DNA of 64,000 nucleotides from Hymenobacter montanus (GTDB taxonomy: Bacteria > Bacteroidota > Bacteroidia > Cytophagales > Hymenobacteraceae). The stretch covers positions 186,001-250,000 of the forward strand of contig NZ_JACXAD010000005.1 of the NCBI RefSeq assembly GCF_014699115.1, written 5' to 3'. Positions 41,792 to 51,159 of the stretch are shown piece by piece; position 1 is the stretch's first letter; the number at the start of each line of letters is the position of its first letter. The position numbers and the translations under genes are program-made. Under the pieces are notes generated by a model, which worked only from the letters and a program-made list of their open reading frames with translations, made no database searches and was not told where the DNA came from.

Positions 41792-42655
41792 ATGCACAAA
41801 TCCCTTTCTCTTCGCCTGGTGGCGCTCGCAGCCACCTTATCCGTTGCCGCCTGTGAAAAGGAACCATCCCCTCCTCCCACCCCACTCCCACCCCAATACT
41901 TCAGCGATCACCTGGCCCTGGGCAACCCCAGTGGTGCCACCCCCGACCCGGCTCAGCCCAGCAATTACCTGCTCAGCAAGCTCCAATACGCCATGAGTTA
42001 CAACCGCGACCAGGGCAAGCCCAATTGGGTGAGCTGGCACCTCAGTAGCGACTGGCGCGGCAGTGCCGCCCGCCAAGATGATTTCCGCCCGGATGCCACC
42101 CTGCCCCCGGGCTGGTACCAAGTGTCGGCCAGCAGCTACGTTGGCTCGGGCTTCGACCGCGGCCACAACTGCCCCTCAGCCGATCGCACCAGCTCGGTGG
42201 CCGACAATTCAGCTACGTTCCTGATGACGAACATGATGCCCCAGGCGCCGCGCAGCAACCAGCAGACCTGGGCCAACCTGGAGGACTACACCCGAACCTT
42301 CCTCGACGTGGGCAACGAGGTGTATATTATCTGTGGGAGCTACGGCCGGGGCGGCACCGGCGCCAACGGCTTCGCCCAGACCCTCGACCAAGGCCGCGTT
42401 ACCGTGCCGGCCCGCTGCTGGAAAGTTATCGTGGTGCTACCCGTTGGCAGCAACGACGCAACCCGCGTAACCGCCAGCACCCGCGTCATCGCCGTCGACA
42501 CACCCAACGATAACTCCATCAGCACAACGTGGGGCGCGTATCGCACCAGCATCAACGCCATCGAAGCGGCTACTGGGTACGACCTGCTCTCGGCGGTTCC
42601 GGCTTCGGTGCAGCAAGTCATTGAAGCGCGGGTTGATAACGGCCCTACCAACTAA
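41792..42655 (+). CDS. DNA/RNA non-specific endonuclease, lipoprotein (NUC family)
   Basis: The 287-residue protein is a paralog of the 14008-14886 product. It has a lipoprotein signal (LVALAATLSVAACEKE), a Pro-rich linker, and the nuclease domain with NYLLSKLQYAMSYNRDQGKPNWVSWHLS, the catalytic FDRGHNCPSADRT and ATFLMTNMMPQAPRSNQQTWANLE. The two proteins are collinear over the domain. It is a single gene on the plus strand with a bidirectional terminator about 150 bp downstream. It probably scavenges or degrades extracellular nucleic acid. Confidence 0.93.
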   Translation: MHKSLSLRLVALAATLSVAACEKEPSPPPTPLPPQYFSDHLALGNPSGATPDPAQPSNYLLSKLQYAMSYNRDQGKPNWVSWHLSSDWRGSAARQDDFRPDATLPPGWYQVSASSYVGSGFDRGHNCPSADRTSSVADNSATFLMTNMMPQAPRSNQQTWANLEDYTRTFLDVGNEVYIICGSYGRGGTGANGFAQTLDQGRVTVPARCWKVIVVLPVGSNDATRVTASTRVIAVDTPNDNSISTTWGAYRTSINAIEAATGYDLLSAVPASVQQVIEARVDNGPTN

Positions 42656-42804
42656 TCCACCCGGGGGCTTTACTTTTTCTCCCAGTGCGCCCGGAGCTGT
42701 TCCTTGCTGCGATAGGCGTAGAGCTCGCACCCCAGATTGATAGCAACCATCTCCGCTGGCTGCGCGTCGATTGGTCCGGTGCCATCGATTATTTGGGTGC
42801 AATT

Positions 42805-42850
42805 CACATAAAAAACCCCCTTACGCTATCGTAAGGGGGTTTTTTATGTG
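42805..42850. terminator. Strong bidirectional terminator
   Basis: 21-bp perfect arms (CACATAAAAAACCCCCTTAC, G) around CTAT. It ends the minus-strand tRNA-Val and the plus-strand nuclease. Confidence 0.92.
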
Positions 42851-42923
42851 AGGTGTATTGGGCTCGAACCAACGACCTCCACCGTGTCAGGGTGGCGCTC
42901 TGAACCAACTGAGCTAACACCCC
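42849..42923 (-). tRNA. tRNA-Val(GAC)
   Basis: The 75-nt minus-strand cloverleaf has acceptor GGGGTGT/ACACCTC, D-arm GCTC/GAGC, anticodon stem CCACC/GGTGG with loop CTGACAC (anticodon GAC), T-arm GTTGG-TTCGAGC-CCAAT and discriminator A. No CCA is encoded. It is followed by a strong terminator. Confidence 0.95.
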
Positions 42924-43113
42924 GGGAGCGGCCTGCCAGGGTACCGCGGCCCCAAAGGTAAGGCACGACTGCTTTTGGCGCACCGCCCAGCGCTTTTTTT
43001 CAGCTTTATAGACTGTACCTGACAACTTTCTCGTCCCGTAAAAGTATAGGGGCGAGTGGGAATAATAACTGTTCCCCTGCTATTCATTGATTTTAGCTTA
43101 TTCTGTTCTAACC

Positions 43114-43794
43114 ATGAAAAAGACGCTTCTGTTTTCAGTGCTCGCCCTGGTTTACTCCACGGCCGCATTTGCTCAAGCCCGACCGGGCGGTAGCCTTTCT
43201 TCGGTGGACTACACGGGTGGGGCCGTCACCGAGTCGCGTAACACGGGATTTGGCATTAAGGGTGGCTACAACCTGAATGGCCTGCGCGGCAACGACATCA
43301 AGGGCATAGCCCGGAACTCGCGCGACGATTTTCACGCGGGGTTGTACGGCCAGTTTGGCTTCAACAACTTCTCGTCGATCCAGGCGGAAATCTTATACTC
43401 GCGCCAAGGCTTTGAAGCCAACTCTGGCCCGAACAACGGGCGCCAGGCTTTCCGCATGGACTACCTGACGCTGCCGGTGATGTACGTGGGCAACATCACC
43501 GAAACCATCAGCTTCCACGTGGGCCCGCAGGTGTCGCTGCTGACTAATATCCGACGGGAAAATGAGGCGCTGGACATCTCCAAAAACGGCTTCAACTCGC
43601 TCGATTACGGTGGAGTAGGCGGCCTGGAAGCCCGCCTCGGCCCCGCCCGCCTGGGGGCGCGCTACAACCTGAGCCTGGGCAAAGTCTTTAAGGATGGGCC
43701 CAGCGAAACGGGCCTGGTGGCGGCGCAGTTTGGCAACAGCAAAGTCTACAACAACCTGGTTCAGGTGTATTTGGGCATCGGCTTCACGCAATAG
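43114..43794 (+). CDS. Outer-membrane beta-barrel protein (porin/PorT-like family)
   Basis: The start MKKTLLFSVLALVYSTAAFA at 43114 gives a clean signal peptide; an in-frame ATG nine codons upstream is less likely. The mature part alternates short strands (GFGIKGGYNLNGL, HAGLYGQFGFNNFSSIQAEILYSRQGF, YLTLPVMYVGNITETISFHVGPQVSLL) and ends YNNLVQVYLGIGFTQ with a C-terminal aromatic strand, the pattern of eight-stranded OMP_b-brl_2 barrels. It is a single gene followed by a terminator. The role is unknown. Confidence 0.85.
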   Translation: MKKTLLFSVLALVYSTAAFAQARPGGSLSSVDYTGGAVTESRNTGFGIKGGYNLNGLRGNDIKGIARNSRDDFHAGLYGQFGFNNFSSIQAEILYSRQGFEANSGPNNGRQAFRMDYLTLPVMYVGNITETISFHVGPQVSLLTNIRRENEALDISKNGFNSLDYGGVGGLEARLGPARLGARYNLSLGKVFKDGPSETGLVAAQFGNSKVYNNLVQVYLGIGFTQ

Positions 43795-43993
43795 TCACCC
43801 CTACTCGCTCTCCTGGTGCTCCAGCCCGGCTGAGCAGGCGCTCTGATCCGGGCCGGGACCAGACTTACCAAGACGGCACGGTGATTAAACCCAGCTATTC
43901 CGCCCTCATTCACCAACGGTATTTCCGACCGCCGCAGCCACCGTACCCCGGCCTCGGTTTTCGGAAATAATCCTGATTGAATCGTTACTTGGC

Positions 43994-44022
43994 AAAAAGG
44001 AAGCCTTTGGGCTTCCTTTTTT
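43994..44022 (+). terminator. Intrinsic terminator after the barrel gene
   Basis: AAAAAGGAAGCC-TTTG-GGCTTCCTTTTTT. Confidence 0.85.
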
Positions 44023-44049
44023 GTTGTTTTGCACCCGTAGTCACCGTCT

Positions 44050-44559
44050 ATGCCTCCCATTTCCCCCGCCGAGCTGGCGGCCATTTTTCAAGCCCAGGAG
44101 CTGCTGATCGGCCGGGGACTGGCGGTGCTGGCCACTTGGGCCCTGGCCAACCTGATAGTCAGTGGCCGGTTCTTATCAAAAGCCGACCGCCGCTACGCCG
44201 CCTTCTATTTCCACGGCATGAATGTAGGTTGGGGGGCCATCAACGCGGCGCTGGCGTGCTGGGGGGTTCTGCACCTGCACTTCAGCGCCCCGGCCGGTCT
44301 GGGCTTAGGCGAAGTATTTCGGGCGCAGCTTTTCAACGAGAATTTGTTTCTGCTCAATGCCGGACTGGATGTGGCTTATGTAATGACGGGCTTCTACCTA
44401 CGGGCGCAGGCCGCCTGGCCGGGGCAGCCGCACCAGGCCCGGCTGCACGGCTTTGGCCGCTCGCTGTGGGTGCAGGGCGGTTTCCTGCTGGTGTTCGACG
44501 CCGCGATGTGGATTCTGCTGCACTGGCTGGGGCGAAGCTGGCTGATGGGACTAACCTGA
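44050..44559 (+). CDS. Four-helix integral membrane protein, uncharacterised
   Basis: The 169-residue protein MPPISPAELAAIFQAQELLI has four predicted hydrophobic segments (near 18-38, 55-75, 98-118 and 140-160) with motifs FYFHGMNVGWGAINAALA and NENLFLLNAGLDVAYVMTGFYL. From memory it resembles a Bacteroidota membrane family annotated DUF6992; no function is known. It begins 28 bp after the barrel gene's terminator. Confidence 0.75.
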   Translation: MPPISPAELAAIFQAQELLIGRGLAVLATWALANLIVSGRFLSKADRRYAAFYFHGMNVGWGAINAALACWGVLHLHFSAPAGLGLGEVFRAQLFNENLFLLNAGLDVAYVMTGFYLRAQAAWPGQPHQARLHGFGRSLWVQGGFLLVFDAAMWILLHWLGRSWLMGLT

Positions 44560-44657
44560 ACCTGAAAAAAACGCAGTCCGGCGGGGCGGCTTTGTTCGCG
44601 GGTTTGCACTGGGAGCTGCTTAGGCGAGCAGATAGAGCCGTTTTCGCATCGGAGCAA

Positions 44658-44734
44658 GGAATTAAAAATTAAAAATGAAGAATTAAAAATTAGTTGGTCA
44701 AATTTTTAATTCTTCATTTTTAATTTTTAATTCC
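44658..44734. repeat. Perfect 34-bp-arm AT-rich inverted repeat
   Basis: Arms 44658-44691 (GGAATTAAAAATTAAAAATG and onwards) and 44701-44734 are exact reverse complements with a 9-nt loop. It is made of the same AATTAAAAAT units as the purN-purF element. Confidence 0.92.
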
Positions 44735-44975
44735 TAAAAAACGGTGCAGTGACTGGAGAGCCGCTCTAAGCGGGCAGATAGCTGAGGCGTTTTTTGGTTG
44801 ACGTGAGTGCTTGAGGGCACGCGTAAGCATCCGGCGCAGCTTAACCGTGGGTACGTTTCCACAACTATAGCAAGCTGGGTCAGATGGATACCCTTTGCCC
44901 CATCGCAGTGCTGTTTTTTCTAGAAAAAAACAAGCCGTAGCGAACAAATTATTTTTTCCGGCTATCTTCCAGGTA

Positions 44976-46886
44976 ATGAAACACCCTTTACTGTCCCTGA
45001 TTACCTCCCGCCTCTGCTGGCTGCTCCTGGCCCTATTCACCCCACTATTAGCGGCAGCCACCCACATTGTGGGCGGCGAGTTGGACTTGCGATACCGGAC
45101 TGGTAGCACTTACACCCTCAGCCTCAACCTGTATTTTGATGCCATCAACGGCAGCGCCGGGGCCCTCGACCAGCAACTGACGGCCAGCATTTTCAGCAAA
45201 GCCGATAACCGCCGTCTCACCAATGTGGTGCTCCCCCTGACCGGCAACACCTTCGTGACCTACACCAACCCGGCCTGCGCCGTGGGCTCGCTGAGCACTC
45301 GCAAGCTAGTGTACACCAATGATATCGTTCTCAACGCGGCGACTTATAATAGTCCGCAGGGGTATTACGTGGCGGTGGAACGCTGCTGCCGTAACGTGAC
45401 CATCAGCAACATCCTGATGCCCGAGGCGGCGGCTCAGGCCTTTTACCTGGAGTTTCCGGCCGTGGTGCGCAACGGCGCGCCATTCATCGACTCCACTCCG
45501 CGCATCTTCCCCCCGCTAGGCGACTACGCCTGCCGCAACGAGCTGTTCTACTACGATTTCGGTGGCCAGGACCCCGATGGCGACTCTCTGGCCTACGACA
45601 TGGTAACGCCACTTAACGGCCACACCACGGCCGCCGCGCCCTTGCTTTCTCAACCTGGACCAGCGCCCTACATTCCCATCACCTGGCGGCCTGGGCTGGG
45701 TGCGAGCAACCAGGTTCCGGGCAGCCCGGCGCTGGGAATTGATGCCCGCACCGGCCGCCTCACGGTGCGGCCCAGCAGCCTGGGGCTGTACGTGTTTGGC
45801 GTACGCTGCTCGGAGTATCGCAACGGCCTGAAGATTGGCGAGACCCGGCGCGACTTCCAACTGTACGTGCTCAACTGCCCCACGAACGATGCGCCCCGGC
45901 TGCAAGTCCGCACTCAGGGCAGCCCGGGGCTGTACCGGCCCGGGCGCGACACCCTGCGCCTAAGGCCTGGCAGCAACCGCTGCCTGACCATTCGTTACAC
46001 CGACCCCAACCCCAACTCGGCCCTGACCATGACGAGCCGGCCGGTTAACTTCAGCGGACCGGCTCCCGTGTTTACCACCCCCAGCAGCGGTACGGTACGC
46101 ACTCCCGGCGCCCCGGACACCCTCACGGCGACTATCTGCTTCCCTGAGTGCATTGATAGCCGGGGCAGGGTGTATTTACTCGACCTCATCGTGGCCGACA
46201 ACGGGTGCAGCCTCCCCAAGCACGACACCGTGCGGGTAGCCTTCACCGCGACCCCGCCACCCAACGAGGCGCCCGTGCTCACCACCAGCTTCCCGCCCCC
46301 CCCCGCTGCGGGCAGCGCCCCGACGGTGGTACGGGTGCCCCTGGGCACCCGCTACACCGCCACCCTGGCCGGCAGCGATGCCGACCGTAACCCGCTGACC
46401 CTGACTGCTACCGGGGAGGGATTCGACCTGGCGGCCGCGAAGATGAGCTTTACCGCGCAGAACGGCCCGGGCCAGGCCAGCGGCACTTTTACCTGGGAGG
46501 CCGACTGCGGGGCGTTTAACGCCGAGGGCCTGACCGTCCGGTTTCAGCTGGCGGAGACCGGGCCCTGCGTACCTCTGCCGCAGGAGCGCCGGATTCGGTT
46601 TGAGATAACCCCGTTGGAAGATACCGCGGCTTTTCGCCCGCCCAACGTCATCACCCCCAACCGCGATAGTCAAAACGACTACCTGATTATGCCCAACCTG
46701 CCCCTCGACTTTTGCAACCGCCGGTTCGCAAGCATCAAAATCTTCTCCCGCTGGGGCCAGCTCGTGTATCAGTCGCCCGACCGTAACTTCCGTTGGGGCG
46801 GCGCGGGCCAGTCGGGTATCTACTATTACCTCGTCACGTACACCGACGGCCGCAAGTACAAAGGCTGGGTGGAAGTGATTCAGTAA
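44976..46886 (+). CDS. Large secreted protein with gliding-motility-type C-terminal domain (T9SS type B)
   Basis: The start MKHPLLSLITSRLCWLLLAL at 44976 gives a signal peptide ending near PLLAAATHIVGGE; an upstream in-frame ATG would bury it. The 636-residue product has THIVGGELDLRY and cysteine-containing segments CCRNVTISNI and FPPLGDYACRNELFYYDF, typical of Bacteroidota gliding-associated surface proteins. It ends with the CHU_C/type B sorting domain: PNVITPNRDSQNDYLIM, KIFSRWGQLVYQS and WGGAGQSGIYYYLVTYTDGRKYKGWVEVIQ. It is probably exported by T9SS. The next gene, an M1 peptidase, follows in the same direction. Confidence 0.92.
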   Translation: MKHPLLSLITSRLCWLLLALFTPLLAAATHIVGGELDLRYRTGSTYTLSLNLYFDAINGSAGALDQQLTASIFSKADNRRLTNVVLPLTGNTFVTYTNPACAVGSLSTRKLVYTNDIVLNAATYNSPQGYYVAVERCCRNVTISNILMPEAAAQAFYLEFPAVVRNGAPFIDSTPRIFPPLGDYACRNELFYYDFGGQDPDGDSLAYDMVTPLNGHTTAAAPLLSQPGPAPYIPITWRPGLGASNQVPGSPALGIDARTGRLTVRPSSLGLYVFGVRCSEYRNGLKIGETRRDFQLYVLNCPTNDAPRLQVRTQGSPGLYRPGRDTLRLRPGSNRCLTIRYTDPNPNSALTMTSRPVNFSGPAPVFTTPSSGTVRTPGAPDTLTATICFPECIDSRGRVYLLDLIVADNGCSLPKHDTVRVAFTATPPPNEAPVLTTSFPPPPAAGSAPTVVRVPLGTRYTATLAGSDADRNPLTLTATGEGFDLAAAKMSFTAQNGPGQASGTFTWEADCGAFNAEGLTVRFQLAETGPCVPLPQERRIRFEITPLEDTAAFRPPNVITPNRDSQNDYLIMPNLPLDFCNRRFASIKIFSRWGQLVYQSPDRNFRWGGAGQSGIYYYLVTYTDGRKYKGWVEVIQ

Positions 46887-47015
46887 CCACGCCCCCACTT
46901 CGGGCCACAATTAATGACGGCGCTTACGTTTCGGGAGGCGGGGCCAAGGCGGCGCTCCGCGCCACTGGCCAGGGAGGTGCAACGCCCGCCATTACGCCGC
47001 CGTCTGTTATTGCCT

Positions 47016-48878
47016 ATGATTCGACTTCTCATTGCCGTCCTCCTAGTGGTTGGGCTCTGCCGCCCCGCCTCTGCCCAGGCCCTGTACCTGCCGCGCGATA
47101 TCCAGCAAGCCTATGCCAAGGGCACCCGCGCACCCGACGGCCGCCCCGGCCCCAACTACTGGCAGAACCGCGCCCGCTACCACATCACGATGCAGGTCTT
47201 GCCGCCCAACCGCAACATCCGGGGCCGCGAGCGCATCAGCTATTTCAACAACAGCCCCGACACGCTGCGCCGGCTGGTAATCCGGCTAACCCCCAATATT
47301 CACCAGCCCGGCGCGACCCGCTACACCGATGCCTCCGCCGACTATCTCACTTCGGGGGTCGAAATTGATACCTTGACCGTGGCCGGGCAGAAAAGCGCGC
47401 TGCCCTACGCCGGCCACGCCACCTGGCGCGTGCTGCCGCTGCCCCGCCCCCTGCTCCCCCACGATTCGGTGCAGCTGACCTGCGCCTGGCACTTCCCCAT
47501 CTCCCTGGAAAGCGGCCGGGAAGGAATGATCGACAAAACCACCTACTTCCTGGCCTACTTCTACCCCCGTGTAGCGGTTTACGACGATTACAACGGCTGG
47601 GACCGACTCGACTTCACCGATCAGCAGGAATTCTACAACGACTTCAACGACTACACCCTGCACGTGCAAGCCCCGGCCAACTACCTGGTATGGGCCACCG
47701 GCACCCTGCAAAACCCTGATGAAGTGCTGCAGAAGCCCTTCGCCCAGCGCCTGAGACAATCGCTGACCAGCGACAAGAACATTCACATCGTCACCGCGGC
47801 TGACCTCGCCGCCCGGAAAATTACGGCTCAGCGCCCCGTGAACACCTGGAAGTGGCAGGCCCGCGACATCTCCGACGTCGCGTTCGGCCTGAGCGACCAC
47901 TACGTGTGGGACGGGGCCAGCGTCATCGTCGATGCCAGTACCAAGCGCCGGGCCAGCGTGCAAGCGGCCTTCGCCGACTCCACCGCCGACTTCCACTACG
48001 CTGTCGACAACGGCCGCAATGCCCTGGGCTGGTTTTCCAATAAGAACAACTGGCCGGGTATCCCCTACCCGTTCCCCCAAATGACGGTTTTTCAGGGCTT
48101 CGCCGACATGGAATACCCGATGATGGTAAACGACAGCCCACAGAAGGACCTGCGGTTTGCCCAGTTCGTCGAAGAGCACGAAATTGCCCACACCTGGTTC
48201 CCCTTCTACATGGGCATCAACGAAAGCCGCTATGCCTTCATGGACGAGGGCTGGGCCACCACCCTGGAGCTGCTCATCGGCCGCTCGGAACACCCGGTGG
48301 CCGAGGTCGACAACCTCTACAAGCGGTTCCGGGTCGCCAGCTGGATTCACGACGCCTCTACGAGCCAGGATTTGCCCATTATCACGCCCTCGAGCGAGCT
48401 GCGCGGGGCGGCGTACGGCAACAACGCCTACGGCAAGCCCTCGCTGAGCTACCTCGCCCTGAAAGATCTGCTGGGCGACGACCTGTTCAAGAAGTGCCTC
48501 CACACCTACATGGACCGCTGGCACGGCAAGCACCCCATTCCGTGGGATTACTTCAACTCCTTCAACGACGCCGCGGGCCGCAACCTGAACTGGTTTTTCA
48601 ACAACTGGTTTTTCACCAACAACTACATTGACCTGGCCGTGGGGCCGGTCGCGGGCACCAGCGTCACGGTGCAAAACATTGGCGGCTTCGCCGTGCCCTT
48701 CGATATGGCCGTGGTGTACGCCGATGGCAGCCAGCAGACGCTGCATCAGTCGCCGGCCATCTGGCAAGCCAACCCCAGGCAAGCCACGGTAACCGTCCCG
48801 AAAGCCGTGAAAGCCGTGAAGCTGCTGGGCGGCATTTTCATGGATGCCAACGAAAAGGATAACGCGTGGAGGCAATGA
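47016..48878 (+). CDS. M1-family metallopeptidase (aminopeptidase N-like)
   Basis: The start MIRLLIAVLLVVGLCRPASA at 47016 gives a clear signal peptide; an earlier in-frame ATG at 46914 adds only an Arg-rich stretch. The 620-residue protein has zinc ligands His388 and His392 in HEIAH with catalytic Glu389, and the third ligand Glu411 in FMDEGWATTLELL. The exopeptidase GAMEN segment appears as FADMEYPMM. Its C-terminal region GGFAVPFDMAVVYADGSQQT matches the M1 beta-sandwich tail. It is periplasmic or secreted and removes N-terminal residues from peptides. Confidence 0.93.
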   Translation: MIRLLIAVLLVVGLCRPASAQALYLPRDIQQAYAKGTRAPDGRPGPNYWQNRARYHITMQVLPPNRNIRGRERISYFNNSPDTLRRLVIRLTPNIHQPGATRYTDASADYLTSGVEIDTLTVAGQKSALPYAGHATWRVLPLPRPLLPHDSVQLTCAWHFPISLESGREGMIDKTTYFLAYFYPRVAVYDDYNGWDRLDFTDQQEFYNDFNDYTLHVQAPANYLVWATGTLQNPDEVLQKPFAQRLRQSLTSDKNIHIVTAADLAARKITAQRPVNTWKWQARDISDVAFGLSDHYVWDGASVIVDASTKRRASVQAAFADSTADFHYAVDNGRNALGWFSNKNNWPGIPYPFPQMTVFQGFADMEYPMMVNDSPQKDLRFAQFVEEHEIAHTWFPFYMGINESRYAFMDEGWATTLELLIGRSEHPVAEVDNLYKRFRVASWIHDASTSQDLPIITPSSELRGAAYGNNAYGKPSLSYLALKDLLGDDLFKKCLHTYMDRWHGKHPIPWDYFNSFNDAAGRNLNWFFNNWFFTNNYIDLAVGPVAGTSVTVQNIGGFAVPFDMAVVYADGSQQTLHQSPAIWQANPRQATVTVPKAVKAVKLLGGIFMDANEKDNAWRQ

Positions 48879-48950
48879 CACCTCACGGGATCCCCGGGGC
48901 ATGAACCCGTCTCCACCGACGAGGGGAACCGGTCTTGCACCTGACGTCAC

Positions 48951-48984
48951 ATAAAGAAGCCCGCTCAAAAGTGGGCTTCTTTAT
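48951..48984. terminator. Terminator after the M1 peptidase gene
   Basis: ATAAAGAAGCCCGC-TCAAAA-GTGGGCTTCTTTAT. Confidence 0.88.
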
Positions 48985-49381
48985 TTTCTCGCTATCAAAT
49001 AGTTTTGAGTCCAACCGGTGTCCTAGTGGGCTGAGGTTCTGGCGAATGTGCTTGGCATAGCTCTTTCAGTTCTTTTCTTATCTCGCTTGAGTCAACGGAA
49101 CCATTATACCCTATTTCGCTCCCAGCTTGGGACCCACGACGCGACATTGATTCGCGTTAACCTGGAGTATCATGTCATGGGTGCGTTAAGGCTGGCCCTT
49201 GACAACAGTAAGGCTAACCAGCAGCAGGTATTTACCCAACCGCCTACGCTTTACCCCTTCCACCTGCCTGCAATGCAATCGACGTCGCAGGAGTAACTGA
49301 GGTAAATTCTTGATATGGGAAATCCCTATTGGATTACCAATGCTGAGCTATTTTGTATCCTCATTAACTTTTCTGATTCCC
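48985..49381. other. Intergenic region
   Basis: 397 bp between the peptidase terminator and the DUF262 gene. An 82-codon frame at 49048-49296 has no recognisable features. GC falls toward the right, marking the edge of the AT-rich island. Confidence 0.4.
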
Positions 49382-50416
49382 TCAATCAATCTTTAATTGA
49401 GGTGCATATTCTAGGTCTAGCTTGGACTGAATTATCTCACCTCTTCTAACTCTACTGCCCCTATCATTAGAAGCTTGCAGTGCAGCACGAGCATAAATCC
49501 TATCGTATTCATCAGACTCTGACACATCCTTAGTTAAGTCAACCTTATCGATTGCTGCATAAAAATCATTAAGCCTGTTTCGTGTCTCAATCAGGTTCAG
49601 ACTAATTTTTCTTTTAAACAATGCTCTATGGACTTCAACTAACAAGGAGAATAAGTCACCTTTATTCCATACCCTTGAAGTATTAGGAAACTTACAGTCA
49701 GATATAAATTCGACTGTAGCGTTAAATTCCGACTCTATCTTACCCCTCTCATCGAACTCCTCATTGTATCGTTCAAGATATTTTTCTAGTTGTTCATCAC
49801 GGTTAAAATAACCCGACATCATTGACACCACTACTGTTAAACAAAACCTGGTATCACCCATACGTTTTATTTCAGTATTTTTAAAGAATCTATTGTTTTC
49901 AAAGAAAGGCATGCTGGCCAGTCTGTCTCCAAATTCTTTAAAATCGCCGTCATAACGAGCATTATGAATTTCCATCGGATTCAACGCGTAATTAGTTGAA
50001 TTAATCCGCTTGAACACCTCTAGAATATCTTCAATAGACATTCGTCCCAAATCCCGGATAACCACCTCATATTCTAAAAAGTCGCGCTTTTCATCTTCAC
50101 CCAACTCCCGATATGGTCTGGTATTTCTATCAAGCTTTAATTCCTCAGCGCCCTTAAAATACTGGAAGAGCGTAGAAATGCGCTGTTGACCATCGACTAG
50201 CCACTCAGTACCAACTCCTGTCTCGTTATTGACTTCACCAGCGGCAACATACACCTCAGGGAAAGGATAACCCTGAAGAACAGTCTTTATGAATGCTAAT
50301 TTATGTTTATTAGACCAGACAAGCCGACGCTGAAAGTAGGGTTTAGGAACAAGTTCACCATTTTGAATTGATGTTAATAGAATCCGAATTTTTCTATTAG
50401 TTGCTGAAGTTTTCAT
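49382..50416 (-). CDS. DUF262 domain protein (ParB/GmrSD-like), candidate defence effector
   Basis: The 344-residue protein has KIRILLTSIQNGELVPKPYFQRRLVWS and the hallmark GTEWLVDGQQRISTLFQYF, then VFKRINSTNYALNPMEIHNARY. The DGQQR motif is the ParB-like nucleotide-binding or hydrolysing motif of DUF262. No C-terminal DUF1524 HNH domain is present, unlike GmrSD. The gene is strikingly AT-rich for this genome. It overlaps the 3' end of the nucleotidyltransferase gene by 20 bp, so the two are cotranscribed. Targets are unknown. Confidence 0.9.
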   Translation of the reverse strand: MKTSATNRKIRILLTSIQNGELVPKPYFQRRLVWSNKHKLAFIKTVLQGYPFPEVYVAAGEVNNETGVGTEWLVDGQQRISTLFQYFKGAEELKLDRNTRPYRELGEDEKRDFLEYEVVIRDLGRMSIEDILEVFKRINSTNYALNPMEIHNARYDGDFKEFGDRLASMPFFENNRFFKNTEIKRMGDTRFCLTVVVSMMSGYFNRDEQLEKYLERYNEEFDERGKIESEFNATVEFISDCKFPNTSRVWNKGDLFSLLVEVHRALFKRKISLNLIETRNRLNDFYAAIDKVDLTKDVSESDEYDRIYARAALQASNDRGSRVRRGEIIQSKLDLEYAPQLKID

Positions 50417-50969
50417 TATTTAATTGTGTTCTACATTGTTCAAAACATTGGTTCTGATAATTCTCGAAGAAGAATCTTGAATGATACAAGCCTCCTCGTA
50501 TCCGATACGGGCCAAACTCCCCACTGCCTGAAATTCCTTCGAAGAAATCCCACCACATTCTGGTCCTAATGAAGGAAGTCTCTAGAGGCAACTTATCGGG
50601 CCTCATCCAACCTTTAAAATGGTATTCCTTAAATGAATGACTTTGCTCCCAGTATCCACCATTTCTCTCAAATGAATACAGCTCTTGCCAAATTCTTTCA
50701 TACAAATCTTGAGATATAATTACAATATCTATATCAGACTCATCCCTAAATGGGAGAAACCTTCGTTTAGGCTTAATAGAGAACCCTAGCTTTGCAGATC
50801 CTACTAAGAAAACCTTGCTAAAATCTACCTGAAAATGGTTTGCGACTTTCTCTCTAATTTGGTGATGCATGCTATCATCAAGAGCAAAACTTCCACCTGA
50901 AAGGTAGTATTTATTGACAAGTTGGGTATTACTAAGACTCAAAAGGTCATTTTTGAAAATTGAAACCAT
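50397..50969 (-). CDS. Nucleotidyltransferase-fold protein paired with DUF262
   Basis: The 190-residue protein has KVFLVGSAKLGFSIKP followed by RDESDIDIVIIS, which is the G-S-x4-G ... D-x-D core of the polymerase-beta nucleotidyltransferase fold (Asp pair near residues 77-79). Downstream it is aromatic-rich (WEQSHSFKEYHFKGWMRPDK, RTRMWWDFFEGIS). It could be an antitoxin-like MNT or an enzyme making a nucleotide signal; the sequence does not decide. It is the first gene of a two-gene AT-rich unit with the DUF262 gene. Confidence 0.85.
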   Translation of the reverse strand: MVSIFKNDLLSLSNTQLVNKYYLSGGSFALDDSMHHQIREKVANHFQVDFSKVFLVGSAKLGFSIKPKRRFLPFRDESDIDIVIISQDLYERIWQELYSFERNGGYWEQSHSFKEYHFKGWMRPDKLPLETSFIRTRMWWDFFEGISGSGEFGPYRIRGGLYHSRFFFENYQNQCFEQCRTQLNNENFSN

Positions 50970-51159
50970 GTTCGGTTAGATATTTGTATTTAATATAATA
51001 TTACCCATGATCCCAGCAGCCCCCGTCACTACACTTCTGCTGCACGTAGCCTGCGCTTCTGAGCGCTACCATGTAATCAACCGCCGACAGGGACTGCACG
51101 AAGCACTCATTGGCGTCGCTCACCAACCATGATGGCTAGTTTCGGCCCTGCCACCTCCA
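50970..51159. other. Spacer upstream of the nucleotidyltransferase gene
   Basis: 190 bp; the first 30 bp are AT-rich and probably promoter, and the rest returns to chromosome-like composition. No gene. Confidence 0.35.

Noticed and set aside
47286..48968. 560-codon open frame on the minus strand
   Set aside because: Antisense shadow of the M1 peptidase gene, with Val/Gly/His-rich translation typical of such shadows.
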